Positions 53,694 through 63,087 of a DNA stretch of 64,000 nt are shown piece after piece. Source of the DNA: SVEL01 sp045123575 (lineage in GTDB: Bacteria > Bacillota > Clostridia > Lachnospirales > Lachnospiraceae). The position numbers were made by a program, and so were the translations under genes. Each line of letters starts with the position of its first letter. The stretch's first letter is position 1. Below the pieces are notes generated by a model. The model searched no databases and was not told the origin of the DNA. It saw only the letters and a list, made by a program, of their open reading frames with translations. The stretch spans positions 5,692 to 69,691 of the forward strand of contig JBGVKG010000039.1 in the NCBI GenBank assembly GCA_045123575.1, read 5' to 3'.

Positions 53694-53738
53694 GCATAGT
53701 AGGGTTACTATGCCCTAAGGGTAATTTTTACCCCTTTT
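53694..53738 (+). promoter_or_regulatory. Two hairpins in the dnaA leader
   Basis: GCATAGTA-GGGT-TACTATGC (53694-53713) starts close to +1. It is followed by AAGGGTAA / TTACCCCTT (53717-53736) and TTTT. The second hairpin with its short T-run resembles a weak terminator and could act as an attenuator before dnaA. Confidence 0.5.
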
Positions 53739-53772
53739 AATGGATTATTTATTATAAGAATTGGAGTAAAAA

Positions 53773-55137
53773 ATGTTTAATTTAGTCACAGAAAAATGGG
53801 ATGAAATTCTTGATATTTTAAAGAAGGAACATGATATATTAGATGTTTCTTTTACAACATGGATAAAACCTCTTAAGATTCATTCTGTTGAGGATAATAT
53901 TATAATGTTATTAGTTCCAGATGAGAATATTGCCATATCTTATCTTACTAAAAAATACTATGTTCCTTTAAAGGTTGTAGTTCAAGAAGTTACTGGACAA
54001 GCCTTAGATATAGTATTTATTCATGAGAGTGATTTAAGTAATAAGGAAAAATCATCTAATGCAGCTAATCCTATTAAGGATTCTCTTATTGATAAGAAGA
54101 CTGAGGCTAATATTAATCCTAACTATACATTCGACAATTTCGTCGTAGGTGGCAATAATAACTTTGCTCATGCTTATGCACTTGCAGTAGCAGAGTCTCC
54201 TGCAGAAGTTTATAATCCATTATTTATATATGGAGGGGCAGGACTTGGCAAAACTCACCTTATGCATTCTATAGGTAACTTCATATTAGATAAGAATCCT
54301 GATTCTAATATAAGATGTGTTACATCTGAAGAATTTACCAATGAAGTTATAGGTGCTATTAGAAGTGATAATCAGTCATCTATTGTTGAATTTAGAGATA
54401 AGTATAGAAATCTTGATGTTTTACTTATAGACGATATTCAGTTTATCATAGGTAAAGAGAGAAGTCAGGAAGAATTCTTCCACACCTTCAACACACTTAA
54501 GATGTCTAATAAGCAGGTAGTTATATCATCTGATAAACCACCTAAGGATATGTCTACACTTGAGGAAAGACTCAGAACTAGATTTGAGATGGGCCTTACT
54601 GTTGATATATCAGCACCTGATTATGAGACTCGTATAGCTATTCTTTCAAAGAAAGCTGATACAATGGGCTATAATATTAATGAAGAAATTATTAAATATA
54701 TAGCTTCTAATATTACTTCAAACATCAGAGAATTAGAAGGTGCACTTACAAAGATTGTGGCATTTGCCAGAGTATCAAAAAAGTCAATAGACGTGGAATT
54801 CGCAAAGGAAGTATTAAAGGATATTATATCACCAGATGTTACTAAAGAAATTACTCCAAAACTTATCATAGATATAGTAGCAGAGCACTTTAACATTCCA
54901 CCTGCTGATATTGTTTCTAAGAAGAAGAGCCATAACATAGCTTATCCAAGACAGATAGCCATGTATCTTATAAGAGATCTTACTGATAGTCCTTTACAGG
55001 CTATTAGCGAGGCTTTGCATAAGAAGGATCACACAACTGTTATGTATGGCATTGAAAAGATAAGTAAGGAAATGGATACTAACGAATCAACAAAGAATAC
55101 TATTGAAGTATTAAAGAAGAAAATAGTTCCAAATTAA
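53773..55137 (+). CDS. dnaA: Chromosomal replication initiator DnaA
   Basis: 454 residues. N-terminal domain I (DVSFTTWIKPLKIHSVEDN), a short linker, AAA+ Walker A (YGGAGLGKTHLMHSIGN), Walker B (VLLIDDIQFI), sensor and arginine-finger region (STLEERLRTRFEMGL), and domain IV with the DNA-binding signature KKDHTTVMYGIEKI. It binds the boxes upstream and melts the origin. GGAG precedes ATG 53773 by 6 bases. It is first of the rightward dnaA-dnaN-recF-gyrBA block. Confidence 0.98.
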   Translation: MFNLVTEKWDEILDILKKEHDILDVSFTTWIKPLKIHSVEDNIIMLLVPDENIAISYLTKKYYVPLKVVVQEVTGQALDIVFIHESDLSNKEKSSNAANPIKDSLIDKKTEANINPNYTFDNFVVGGNNNFAHAYALAVAESPAEVYNPLFIYGGAGLGKTHLMHSIGNFILDKNPDSNIRCVTSEEFTNEVIGAIRSDNQSSIVEFRDKYRNLDVLLIDDIQFIIGKERSQEEFFHTFNTLKMSNKQVVISSDKPPKDMSTLEERLRTRFEMGLTVDISAPDYETRIAILSKKADTMGYNINEEIIKYIASNITSNIRELEGALTKIVAFARVSKKSIDVEFAKEVLKDIISPDVTKEITPKLIIDIVAEHFNIPPADIVSKKKSHNIAYPRQIAMYLIRDLTDSPLQAISEALHKKDHTTVMYGIEKISKEMDTNESTKNTIEVLKKKIVPN

Positions 55138-55480
55138 TTACATTATTAATAGGAAGAAACTCATTATAAAGTGATATTTTTATATTCACAAAGTATCCAC
55201 TTTATCACATTTTCTTTCCACATTTTATAAACATTAACATATTTATGAATGTGTATTAAATGTTTAAAACAATTTATACAATTTTAGGGTTTGTTTATAA
55301 CTTTAATGTTATCCAATCTATTTTTTAGCTTTTCAACATAAGTTTTATCTTCTGTAATAGGCTTAAATACTGGCTTATATCAGTTATAAACATTTGCACA
55401 CCCTATAATAATATTACTACTAGAAAATAAATTATATATTTATATATGGTTCACCCAAAACCATTCGAAAGGAGTTAATA
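55138..55480. other. AT-rich dnaA-dnaN spacer with partial DnaA boxes
   Basis: A 343-bp spacer, strongly AT-rich. Degenerate boxes are GTATCCACT (55193-55201), TTATCCAAT (55309-55317) and TTTCCACA (near 55226). A small hairpin ATGGTT/AACCAT (55446-55464) sits directly before the dnaN ribosome site (AAAGGAG). In Bacillus this spacer is the unwinding element of a bipartite origin; the same may hold here. Confidence 0.5.
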
Positions 55481-56587
55481 ATGAAACTTATATGTTCAAA
55501 AGCAAATCTTGTACAAGGTGTTAATATAGTTATGAAGGCTGTTCCTTCTAAAACAACTATGTCTATATTAGAATGTATTCTTATTGATGCTACAACAAAT
55601 GAAATAAAGTTTACAGCTAACGATATGGAACTTGGTATAGAGACAAAGGTAGATGGAGAGATTATATCAAAGGGTACAGTAGCTATTGATGCTAAGATAT
55701 TCTCTGAGATAGTTAGAAAGCTTCCTGATAATGAAGTATCTATAGAGACAGATGAGAACTATAGAACTACTATCACATGTGAGAAGGCTGTATTTACCAT
55801 AGCAGGTAAATCAGGAGATGACTTCTCTTACCTTCCAGTTATAGAGAAGAACAAGTTCATATATGTTTCTCAGTTTACACTTAAGGAAGTAATAAGACAG
55901 ACTATATTTTCTATAGCTGATAATGATACTAATAAGTTAATGACAGGTGAATTATTTGAGGTAAATGGAAATGAGCTTAAGGTAGTTTCACTTGATGGTC
56001 ATAGAATATCTATAAGAAAGATAGAGCTTAAGGATTCATTTGACAATATTAAGGTTATAGTTCCTGGTAAAACTCTTAATGAGATAAGTAAGATATTATC
56101 TGGTGGAACAGATGATGAAGTAAGAATCTTCTTTACAAACAATCATATAGTATTTGAGTTTGATAAGACTGTTGTTGTATCTAGACTTATTGAAGGTGAG
56201 TACTTTAAGATTAATCAGATGCTCTCAAGTGATTATGAGACAAAGGTATCTATAAACAAGAAAGAATTTTTAAATTGTATAGATAGAGCTACACTTCTTG
56301 TAAAAGAAGGAGATAAGAAGCCTATTATTATAAATATAACTGATGGTGATCTTGAGCTTAAGATTAGTTCAGTTGTAGGTACTATGAATGAGAACATAGA
56401 TATACGCAAAGACGGTAAGGATATTATGATTGGATTTAATCCAAAGTTCCTTATAGATGCTTTAAAGGTAATTGATGATGAGGAGATTAATATCTATCTT
56501 GTTAATCCAAAGGCACCTTGTTTTATAAAGGACGCTGAGGAAAAGTATATTTATCTTATATTACCAGTTAACTTCAATGCAATGTAA
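55481..56587 (+). CDS. dnaN: DNA polymerase III beta sliding clamp
   Basis: 368 residues with the three-domain clamp pattern: MKLICSKANLVQGVNIVMKA at the start, GDDFSYLPVIEKNKF at the domain 1-2 junction, VSLDGHRISIRKIEL in domain 2 and the conserved C-terminal LPVNFNAM. It encircles DNA and tethers polymerase. GAAAGGAG lies before ATG 55481. It follows dnaA after the AT-rich spacer. Confidence 0.97.
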   Translation: MKLICSKANLVQGVNIVMKAVPSKTTMSILECILIDATTNEIKFTANDMELGIETKVDGEIISKGTVAIDAKIFSEIVRKLPDNEVSIETDENYRTTITCEKAVFTIAGKSGDDFSYLPVIEKNKFIYVSQFTLKEVIRQTIFSIADNDTNKLMTGELFEVNGNELKVVSLDGHRISIRKIELKDSFDNIKVIVPGKTLNEISKILSGGTDDEVRIFFTNNHIVFEFDKTVVVSRLIEGEYFKINQMLSSDYETKVSINKKEFLNCIDRATLLVKEGDKKPIIINITDGDLELKISSVVGTMNENIDIRKDGKDIMIGFNPKFLIDALKVIDDEEINIYLVNPKAPCFIKDAEEKYIYLILPVNFNAM

Positions 56588-56601
56588 TATGTGGAGGTAG
56601 C

Positions 56602-56811
56602 ATGGAAGAGATAGTATTAAGAGATGAATTTATAAAGCTTGGACAGGCATTAAAGGCTGCAGGCTTAGTAGACTCTGGTGTTGAGGCAAAGATAGTTATA
56701 ACCGAAGGACAAGTTAAGGTAAACGGAGTTGTTGAAATACAAAGAGGTAAGAAATTATATGATGGAGATATAATTTCATTTGATGGAACAGATATAAAGA
56801 TAACAAAGTAA
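56602..56811 (+). CDS. yaaA: S4-domain RNA-binding protein (YaaA/RlbA type)
   Basis: 69 residues, a single S4 domain: LRDEFIKLGQALKAAGLVDS, GQVKVNGVVEIQRGKKLYDG. The gene between dnaN and recF is conserved in Firmicutes; the product is thought to bind rRNA or ribosomes. GGAGG lies 6-7 bases before ATG 56602, and 14 bases separate it from dnaN. Confidence 0.93.
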   Translation: MEEIVLRDEFIKLGQALKAAGLVDSGVEAKIVITEGQVKVNGVVEIQRGKKLYDGDIISFDGTDIKITK

Positions 56812-56833
56812 CATAAATCAAGAATGGTGAAAG

Positions 56834-57937
56834 ATGTATATAGAATCTTTAGAACTTAACAATTATAGAAATTATAGTAGTCTAAATATTAGTTTTGAAA
56901 AAGGTACAAACATACTTTATGGCAATAATGCACAGGGTAAAACTAATATTTTAGAGGCTATATATGTAGGTAGCACTACAAAATCTCATAGAGGTACTAG
57001 AGATAAGGATATTGTAAACTTTAATAGTGATGAGTCTCATATAAAGATTATAGTTATTAAAGATAATATCCCTATAAGGATAGATATGCATCTTAAAAAG
57101 AGTAAGTCTAAAGGAATAGCCATAAATGGAATTCCAATAAAGAAAGCCAGCGAGCTTTTTGGAATATTAAACGTAGTATTTTTTTCTCCAGAGGATTTAA
57201 ATATTATTAAAAATGGTCCGGCGGAGAGAAGAAGATTTATAGATTTGGAGCTATGTCAGTTAGATAAGATATATGTACACAATCTTGTGAATTATAACAA
57301 GATTGTAAATCAAAGAAACAAGCTTCTAAAAGATTTAAGTTTCTTTAAGGATAATGAGCTTATGGCCACATTGGATGTATGGGATACGCAGTTAGCTGAT
57401 TATGGTGCAAAGATAATAACTAGAAGAAGCAGGTTCATAGATGAGATAAATGAGCTTATATATGGAATACATAGAAATCTTACAAATGGTAAGGAAGAAT
57501 TAAACCTAAGGTATGAACCAAATATTACTGGCAATAATCTATATGAGGAGTTAGTAAGAAATAGGGATAAAGATATAAAGCTTAAAACAACAAGTGTGGG
57601 ACCACACAGAGATGATATAAGCTTTTATGATAAAAATATTGATATCCGAAAATTTGGTAGTCAAGGACAGCAGCGTACAGCAGCCTTATCCTTGAAACTA
57701 TCAGAGATAGAATTAGTAAAATCAATGATAAAGGATACACCAGTATTATTGCTGGATGATGTTTTATCAGAGTTAGATAGCAACAGACAGAGACATTTGC
57801 TTAGTAGTCTGTGTAATGTTCAAACGATTATAACCTGTACAGGTCTAGATGAATTTGTTGAAAATAGATTCAATATAGACAATGTATATAAGGTTGTGGA
57901 AGGAACAGTAGAAAGGAGCAATCATGGAGAACAATAA
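56834..57937 (+). CDS. recF: DNA replication/repair protein RecF
   Basis: 367 residues. The SMC-like ATPase has Walker A GNNAQGKTNILEAIYVG, the signature FGSQGQQRTAALSLKLSE and Walker B PVLLLDDVLSELD. The start (MYIESLELNNYRNYSSLNIS) is canonical. It helps load RecA at gaps. Its end overlaps the gyrB start by 14 bases, so the two are translationally coupled. GGTGAAAG precedes ATG 56834. Confidence 0.96.
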   Translation: MYIESLELNNYRNYSSLNISFEKGTNILYGNNAQGKTNILEAIYVGSTTKSHRGTRDKDIVNFNSDESHIKIIVIKDNIPIRIDMHLKKSKSKGIAINGIPIKKASELFGILNVVFFSPEDLNIIKNGPAERRRFIDLELCQLDKIYVHNLVNYNKIVNQRNKLLKDLSFFKDNELMATLDVWDTQLADYGAKIITRRSRFIDEINELIYGIHRNLTNGKEELNLRYEPNITGNNLYEELVRNRDKDIKLKTTSVGPHRDDISFYDKNIDIRKFGSQGQQRTAALSLKLSEIELVKSMIKDTPVLLLDDVLSELDSNRQRHLLSSLCNVQTIITCTGLDEFVENRFNIDNVYKVVEGTVERSNHGEQ

Positions 57938-59852
57938 CAACGGAAACTACGGTGGAGACCAGATTCAAATTCTTGAAGGACTTGAAGCTGTAAGAAAAAG
58001 ACCGGGTATGTACATAGGAAGCACATCTTCTAGAGGTTTACATCACTTAGTATATGAGATAGTTGATAACTCAGTAGATGAAGCATTAGCAGGATTTTGC
58101 GATACAATAGATGTACAGATAAACTCAGATAATTCCATAACAGTTAAAGATAATGGTCGTGGTATTCCAGTAAGTATTAATTCAAAGACAGGACGTCCAG
58201 CAGTAGAAGTAGTATTTACAGTTCTTCATGCAGGTGGAAAGTTTGGTGGAGGAGCCTACAAGGTATCAGGTGGTCTTCACGGTGTAGGTGCGTCAGTAGT
58301 TAACGCATTGTCAGTATGGCTTGAAGTAAAAGTATACAATGGAGGAAATATTTATTTCCAGAGATATGAGCGTGGAAAGATAATGAATGACCTTAAGGTT
58401 ATAGGTCAGTGTGATGAGTCTATAACAGGTACAGAAGTAACATTCCTTCCAGACCATGAGATATTTGAAGAGACAGTATATGATTATAATATATTAAAGA
58501 CAAGACTTAGAGAAACAGCATTCCTTACAAAGGGAATAAAGATTGTCTTAAGAGATGATAGAGAAGAAAAGATAGAGAAGACATTCCATTACGAAGGTGG
58601 TATAAAGGAATTCGTTACATACCTTAACAAAGGAAAAACACCTTTATATGATAGCGTAATATATTGTGAAGGCCAGCATGGTGACGTAATGGTAGAAGTG
58701 TCTATGCAGCACAATGATGGATATACAGAAAATGTATATAGCTTCGTTAATAATATCGTTACACCAGAAGGTGGTACACATCTTGAAGGTTTCAAGAGAG
58801 CCCTTACAAAGACATTTAATGATTATGCTAGAAGTAAGAAGCTCCTTAAGGATAATGAGCAGAATCTTTCAGGTGAAGATATAAGAGAAGGTCTTACAGC
58901 TATCATCAGTGTAAAGATAGGAGAGCCGCAGTTTGAGGGACAGACAAAGCAGAAGCTTGGTAACTCAGAGGCTAGAGCAGCAGTTGAGAGCACAGTTAGT
59001 GAACAGCTTACATATTTCCTTGAGCAGAATCCTTCTGTGGCCAGAACTATATGTGAGAAATCTATCCTTGCACAGAGAGCTAGAGAGGCTGCTAGAAAGG
59101 CTAGAGATTTAACAAGAAAGACAAAGTCTCCACTTGAGGATAATGGACTACCAGGAAAGTTAGCTGATTGCTCGGACAAGAATCCAGAGAAATGTGAAAT
59201 ATATCTTGTAGAGGGAGATTCAGCTGGTGGTTCAGCTAAGACAGCTAGAGATAGAGCTACACAGGCTATCCTTCCACTTAGAGGAAAGATATTAAATGTT
59301 GAGAAGGCTAGACTTGATAGAGTCCTTGGAAATGAAGAAATAAAAGCTATGATAACAGCCTTTGGTACAGGTATATATGATGACTTTGATATATCTAAGC
59401 TTAGATATCACAAGATTGTCATTATGACAGATGCCGACGTAGATGGTGCTCATATAGCTACACTTCTTTTAACATTTATATATAGATTTATGCCAGAGCT
59501 TATAAAGCAAGGATATGTTTATCTTGCAACACCACCACTTTATCAGATATCTAAGAATAAGACTGTTAGATATGCATATAGCGACGAAGAATTAAATGCT
59601 ATTCTTACAGAGATAGGTAGAGATGGTAATAATAAGATACAGCGTTATAAGGGTCTTGGAGAGATGGATGCAGACCAGCTTTGGGATACAACTATGGATC
59701 CAAAAACACGAATACTCAAGAAGGTAACTATAGATGATGCTATGCAGGCAGAAGTAGATTTAACATTTACAACTCTTATGGGAGATCAAGTAGAACCAAG
59801 AAGAGAATTCATAGAGGCAAATGCAAAGTTTGTACAAAACCTGGATATATAA
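57924..59852 (+). CDS. gyrB: DNA gyrase subunit B
   Basis: 642 residues. The GHKL ATPase region has EIVDNSVDEALAGFCD, VKDNGRGIPV and GGLHGVGASVVNAL; the TOPRIM domain has EGDSAGGSAKTARDR and DADVDGAHIATLLL; the C-terminus ends in the GyrA-contact segment (GDQVEPRREFIEANA). AAAGGAG precedes ATG 57924, inside the end of recF. It works with GyrA to introduce negative supercoils. Confidence 0.97.
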   Translation: MENNNNGNYGGDQIQILEGLEAVRKRPGMYIGSTSSRGLHHLVYEIVDNSVDEALAGFCDTIDVQINSDNSITVKDNGRGIPVSINSKTGRPAVEVVFTVLHAGGKFGGGAYKVSGGLHGVGASVVNALSVWLEVKVYNGGNIYFQRYERGKIMNDLKVIGQCDESITGTEVTFLPDHEIFEETVYDYNILKTRLRETAFLTKGIKIVLRDDREEKIEKTFHYEGGIKEFVTYLNKGKTPLYDSVIYCEGQHGDVMVEVSMQHNDGYTENVYSFVNNIVTPEGGTHLEGFKRALTKTFNDYARSKKLLKDNEQNLSGEDIREGLTAIISVKIGEPQFEGQTKQKLGNSEARAAVESTVSEQLTYFLEQNPSVARTICEKSILAQRAREAARKARDLTRKTKSPLEDNGLPGKLADCSDKNPEKCEIYLVEGDSAGGSAKTARDRATQAILPLRGKILNVEKARLDRVLGNEEIKAMITAFGTGIYDDFDISKLRYHKIVIMTDADVDGAHIATLLLTFIYRFMPELIKQGYVYLATPPLYQISKNKTVRYAYSDEELNAILTEIGRDGNNKIQRYKGLGEMDADQLWDTTMDPKTRILKKVTIDDAMQAEVDLTFTTLMGDQVEPRREFIEANAKFVQNLDI

Positions 59853-59856
59853 ACAA

Positions 59857-60026
59857 GGACAACATGATGTAAAATAAAGCAAATGACCGTACAAGCTTGC
59901 TTGTAAAGGGCATTAGATTTATTTTACAGACAACAAAAATTTAAAGAATTTTTGAGATGTTGTCTGTAAGGAAAAAAGCTAAAAATTACGTAGTAATTTT
60001 TGAGATGTTGTCCATAAGGGACAACA
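59857..60026 (+). promoter_or_regulatory. Structured gyrA leader with competing stems
   Basis: The gyrB-gyrA gap has nested pairs: GGACAACAT 59857-59865 with ATGTTGTCC 60005-60013; TGTAAAATAAA 59868-59878 with 59918-59928; ACAGACAACA 59926-59935 with 59958-59967; AAAAATTAC 59981-59989 with 59993-60001. An 18-bp direct repeat (59947-59964, 59995-60012) supplies two GTTGTC arms for three GACAAC arms, the last (60018-60026) adjoining the gyrA ribosome site, so the folds are mutually exclusive. Confidence 0.6.
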
Positions 60027-60043
60027 AGAAAGGATAGAAGAAT

Positions 60044-62611
60044 ATGGATGAACATATTTTTGATAAAATACAGGATGTAGACTTAAAAGACACCATGGAA
60101 ACATCTTATATCAATTATGCTATGAGCGTTATAGCAGCCCGTGCATTACCAGATGTAAGAGATGGTCTCAAGCCTGTACAAAGAAGAATATTGTACTCTA
60201 TGATAGAGTTAAATAATGGTCCAGATAAGCCACATCGTAAGTGTGCCCGTATCGTCGGTGATACAATGGGTAAATATCACCCACATGGAGATAGCTCTAT
60301 TTATGGTGCATTAGTTAATTTAGCACAGGAATGGTCAACAAGATATCCACTTGTAGATGGTCACGGAAACTTTGGTTCTGTAGATGGCGATGGCGCAGCT
60401 GCTATGCGATACACAGAGGCAAGATTATCTAAGCTATCTATGGAGATGCTTGCTGACATAAATAAAAACACTGTAGATTTCGTACCAAACTTTGATGAGA
60501 CAGAGAAGGAACCAACAGTACTTCCATCAAGATTCCCAAATCTTTTAGTAAATGGTACAAATGGTATTGCCGTAGGTATGGCAACAAATATGCCACCACA
60601 TAACTTAAGAGAAGTTATAGCTGCAGTAGTTAAGATAATAGATAATACTGTAGAAAATGATAGAGCTACAGAAATAGATGAGATATTAGAGATTATCAAA
60701 GGACCAGATTTCCCTACAGGTGGAGAAATCCTTGGTACTCGTGCTATCGAGGAAATGTATAGAACTGGTCGTGGTAAGATAAAGGTTAGAGCAATAACTA
60801 ATATCGAGCCTATGGAAAATGGTAAGAATAGAATAATTGTTACAGAGCTTCCATATATGGTAAATAAGGCAAGACTTATAGAAAAGATTGCCGAATTGGT
60901 AAAGGATAAGAGAATAGATGGAATAACAGCACTTCGTGACGAGTCAAACAAGGAAGGTATGCGAATTGTTATAGAGCTTCGCCGTGATGTTAATCCAAAT
61001 GTTATATTAAATCATCTCTATAAGCACACACAGCTTCAGGATACATTTGGAGCTATAATGCTTGCATTAGTAAATGGTGAGCCAAAGGTTTTAAATATAT
61101 GTGATTTACTTGATAATTATTTGCTTCACCAGAAGGATGTAGTTACAAGAAGAACACAGTATGACTTAAATAAGGCTGAGGAGAGAGCTCACATATTAAA
61201 GGGCTTATTGATAGCTTTAGATAATATAGATGAAGTTATAAAGATTATCCGTGGTTCTAGAACTACAAATGATGCTAAGATAGCTCTCTGCGAAAGATTT
61301 GGACTGACAGATGTACAGGCTCAGGCTATAGTAGATATGAGACTTAAGACTCTTACCGGTTTAGCTAGAGAGGACCTTGAAAATGAATATGCAGAGTTAA
61401 TGCAGCTCATAGATTACTTAAAGTCTATATTGGCAGATGAAAAGAAACTTCTTGGAGTTATAAAAGAAGAGATAATGCTTATAGCAGACAAATACGGAGA
61501 TGATAGAAGAACATCTATAGGCTTCGATGCTTACGATATATCTATGGAAGATCTCATACCAAATGAGAATACAGTTATCGCAATGACAAACCTTGGTTAT
61601 ATCAAGCGTATGACTGTTGATAACTTCAATACACAGCATAGAGGTGGTAAGGGTATCAAGGGTATGCAGACTATAGCAGATGATTATATAGAAGATCTGC
61701 TTATGACTACAACTCACCATTATCTGATGTTTATAACAAATACAGGTAGAGCATATAGATTAAAGGCATATGAGATACCAGAGGCAGGTAGAACAGCTAG
61801 AGGAACAGCTATTATTAACCTCTTACAGTTACAGCCAGGTGAAAAGATTACAGCTATGTTGCCTATCAAGGAATATTCAGAAGATAAGTACCTTATAATG
61901 GCTACGAAGAATGGTACAATAAAGAGAACACCTCTTAATGAGTATGAGTACATCAGAAAGTCAGGTCTTATAGCTATAACACTCCGTGAGGATGATGAAC
62001 TTATCGAAGTAAAGACTGCTTATGCAGAAGATGAGATAATGTTCGTAACAAAATACGGTCAGTGTATAAAGTTCCTTGTAGACGAAGTAAGATGTACAGG
62101 TAGAAGTGCTATCGGTGTTAGAGGTATGAATCTGTCAGAAGGTGATGAGGTTGTAGGAATGCAGCTTAATACACAGGGTGATTCATTACTTATCGTATCA
62201 GAAAAGGGTATGGGTAAGAGAACAGACATATCAGAATTTGCTATCCAGCACAGAGGTGGAAAGGGTGTAAGATGCTACAAGATAAATGATAAAACTGGAA
62301 ATGTTATAGGTGTAAAGGCTGTAACAGATGAAAGTGAAATCATGATGATAACAACAGAGGGCATCATAATACAGTTTGCAGTTAAGGATATATCTGTAAT
62401 AGGTAGAAATACATCTGGTGTTAAGTTAATGAACATCGATAAGGAAAGCGATGTAACAATTGCAAGTATAGCAAAGGTAAGATCTAATCCAGAAGTAGCT
62501 ACAGAAGAGATAATAGAAGTAGATCAAACATTTGCCGATAATGCTACAAATGTAGAAGATATATCAGATAAAGATGATATAAAGGAAGATGATACAAAAG
62601 TAGAAGAATAA
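60044..62611 (+). CDS. gyrA: DNA gyrase subunit A
   Basis: 855 residues. The breakage-reunion domain has PDVRDGLKPVQRRILYSM, HPHGDSSIYGALV and the catalytic Tyr in AAMRYTEARLSKL (codon 123). The C-terminal pinwheel carries the GyrA-box TQHRGGKGIKGM and ends in an acidic tail. The position equal to E. coli Asp87 in the quinolone pocket is Gly here. AAGAAAGG lies before ATG 60044, next to the end of the structured leader. Partner of GyrB. Confidence 0.97.
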   Translation: MDEHIFDKIQDVDLKDTMETSYINYAMSVIAARALPDVRDGLKPVQRRILYSMIELNNGPDKPHRKCARIVGDTMGKYHPHGDSSIYGALVNLAQEWSTRYPLVDGHGNFGSVDGDGAAAMRYTEARLSKLSMEMLADINKNTVDFVPNFDETEKEPTVLPSRFPNLLVNGTNGIAVGMATNMPPHNLREVIAAVVKIIDNTVENDRATEIDEILEIIKGPDFPTGGEILGTRAIEEMYRTGRGKIKVRAITNIEPMENGKNRIIVTELPYMVNKARLIEKIAELVKDKRIDGITALRDESNKEGMRIVIELRRDVNPNVILNHLYKHTQLQDTFGAIMLALVNGEPKVLNICDLLDNYLLHQKDVVTRRTQYDLNKAEERAHILKGLLIALDNIDEVIKIIRGSRTTNDAKIALCERFGLTDVQAQAIVDMRLKTLTGLAREDLENEYAELMQLIDYLKSILADEKKLLGVIKEEIMLIADKYGDDRRTSIGFDAYDISMEDLIPNENTVIAMTNLGYIKRMTVDNFNTQHRGGKGIKGMQTIADDYIEDLLMTTTHHYLMFITNTGRAYRLKAYEIPEAGRTARGTAIINLLQLQPGEKITAMLPIKEYSEDKYLIMATKNGTIKRTPLNEYEYIRKSGLIAITLREDDELIEVKTAYAEDEIMFVTKYGQCIKFLVDEVRCTGRSAIGVRGMNLSEGDEVVGMQLNTQGDSLLIVSEKGMGKRTDISEFAIQHRGGKGVRCYKINDKTGNVIGVKAVTDESEIMMITTEGIIIQFAVKDISVIGRNTSGVKLMNIDKESDVTIASIAKVRSNPEVATEEIIEVDQTFADNATNVEDISDKDDIKEDDTKVEE

Positions 62612-62642
62612 TCTATTATAGATTATAAAAAGTTAGATTAAT

Positions 62643-62670
62643 ATTCCCACGACGGAAACGCCGTGGGAAT
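62643..62670 (+). terminator. Hairpin after gyrA, weak terminator
   Basis: ATTCCCACG-A-CG / CG-C-CGTGGGAAT around GAAA forms a strong GC stem, but only ACAAAAAT follows, with no T-run. It may stabilise the 3' end or block readthrough into the tRNA. Confidence 0.5.
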
Positions 62671-62682
62671 ACAAAAATATAA

Positions 62683-62711
62683 TTGACAAATCTTTAATGC
62701 TTTAGTATAAT
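62683..62711 (+). promoter_or_regulatory. Consensus promoter of tRNA-Ser
   Basis: TTGACA (62683-62688), 17 bases, TATAAT (62706-62711): a perfect sigma-A promoter, as expected for a stable RNA. Confidence 0.92.
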
Positions 62712-62773
62712 ACTCTTGTTGTCTAAACAACATAATATTTGCATCTAGTGTATATACTATGATGTAGGAGTAT

Positions 62774-62800
62774 AATCGTAATTACGAGGCAATTACGATT
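62774..62800 (+). other. Hairpin in the tRNA-Ser precursor leader
   Basis: AATCGTAATT / AATTACGATT, a perfect 10-bp stem with a 7-base loop, ends 6 bases before the mature 5' end at 62807. It may guide RNase P or protect the precursor. Confidence 0.6.
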
Positions 62801-62806
62801 CGATTC

Positions 62807-62894
62807 GGAGAAATACTCAAGAGGCCGAAGAGGCGCCCCTGCTAAGGGTGTAGGTCGGGCAACCGGCGCGAGGGTTCAAATCCCTCTTTCTCCG
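62807..62894 (+). tRNA. tRNA-Ser, anticodon GCU
   Basis: 88 bases. The acceptor stem GGAGAAA / TTTCTCC, anticodon stem CCCCT/AGGGT-like with loop CTGCTAA (anticodon GCT), a long variable arm (typical of Ser), and the T-loop GGTTCAAATCC are all present. Discriminator G. CCA is not encoded. It reads serine AGC/AGU codons. Own promoter and terminator. Confidence 0.95.
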
Positions 62895-62898
62895 CTGA

Positions 62899-62930
62899 GA
62901 AGAAGTGCTAGTTATAGCACTTCTTTTTTT
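62899..62930 (+). terminator. Terminator of tRNA-Ser
   Basis: AAGAAGTGCTA / TAGCACTTCTT with a short loop, then TTTTTT, directly after the tRNA. Confidence 0.92.
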
Positions 62931-63087
62931 GTTGTATATGAAAGTTCTTCAAACTTCTATATATAATAAAAAACAATCCACTAAGTTATATAAAAAAGAA
63001 AGTTTTATTTCTAAAATTACTAAATAATGTCATTTATGGAAATACTACATATATTATATAGTAGATTCTCATTAAGGTGGTATTGTT

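Noticed and set aside
60361..60951. 196-residue leftward frame inside gyrA
   Set aside because: Antisense shadow of the conserved gyrase domain with no ribosome site or recognisable family.
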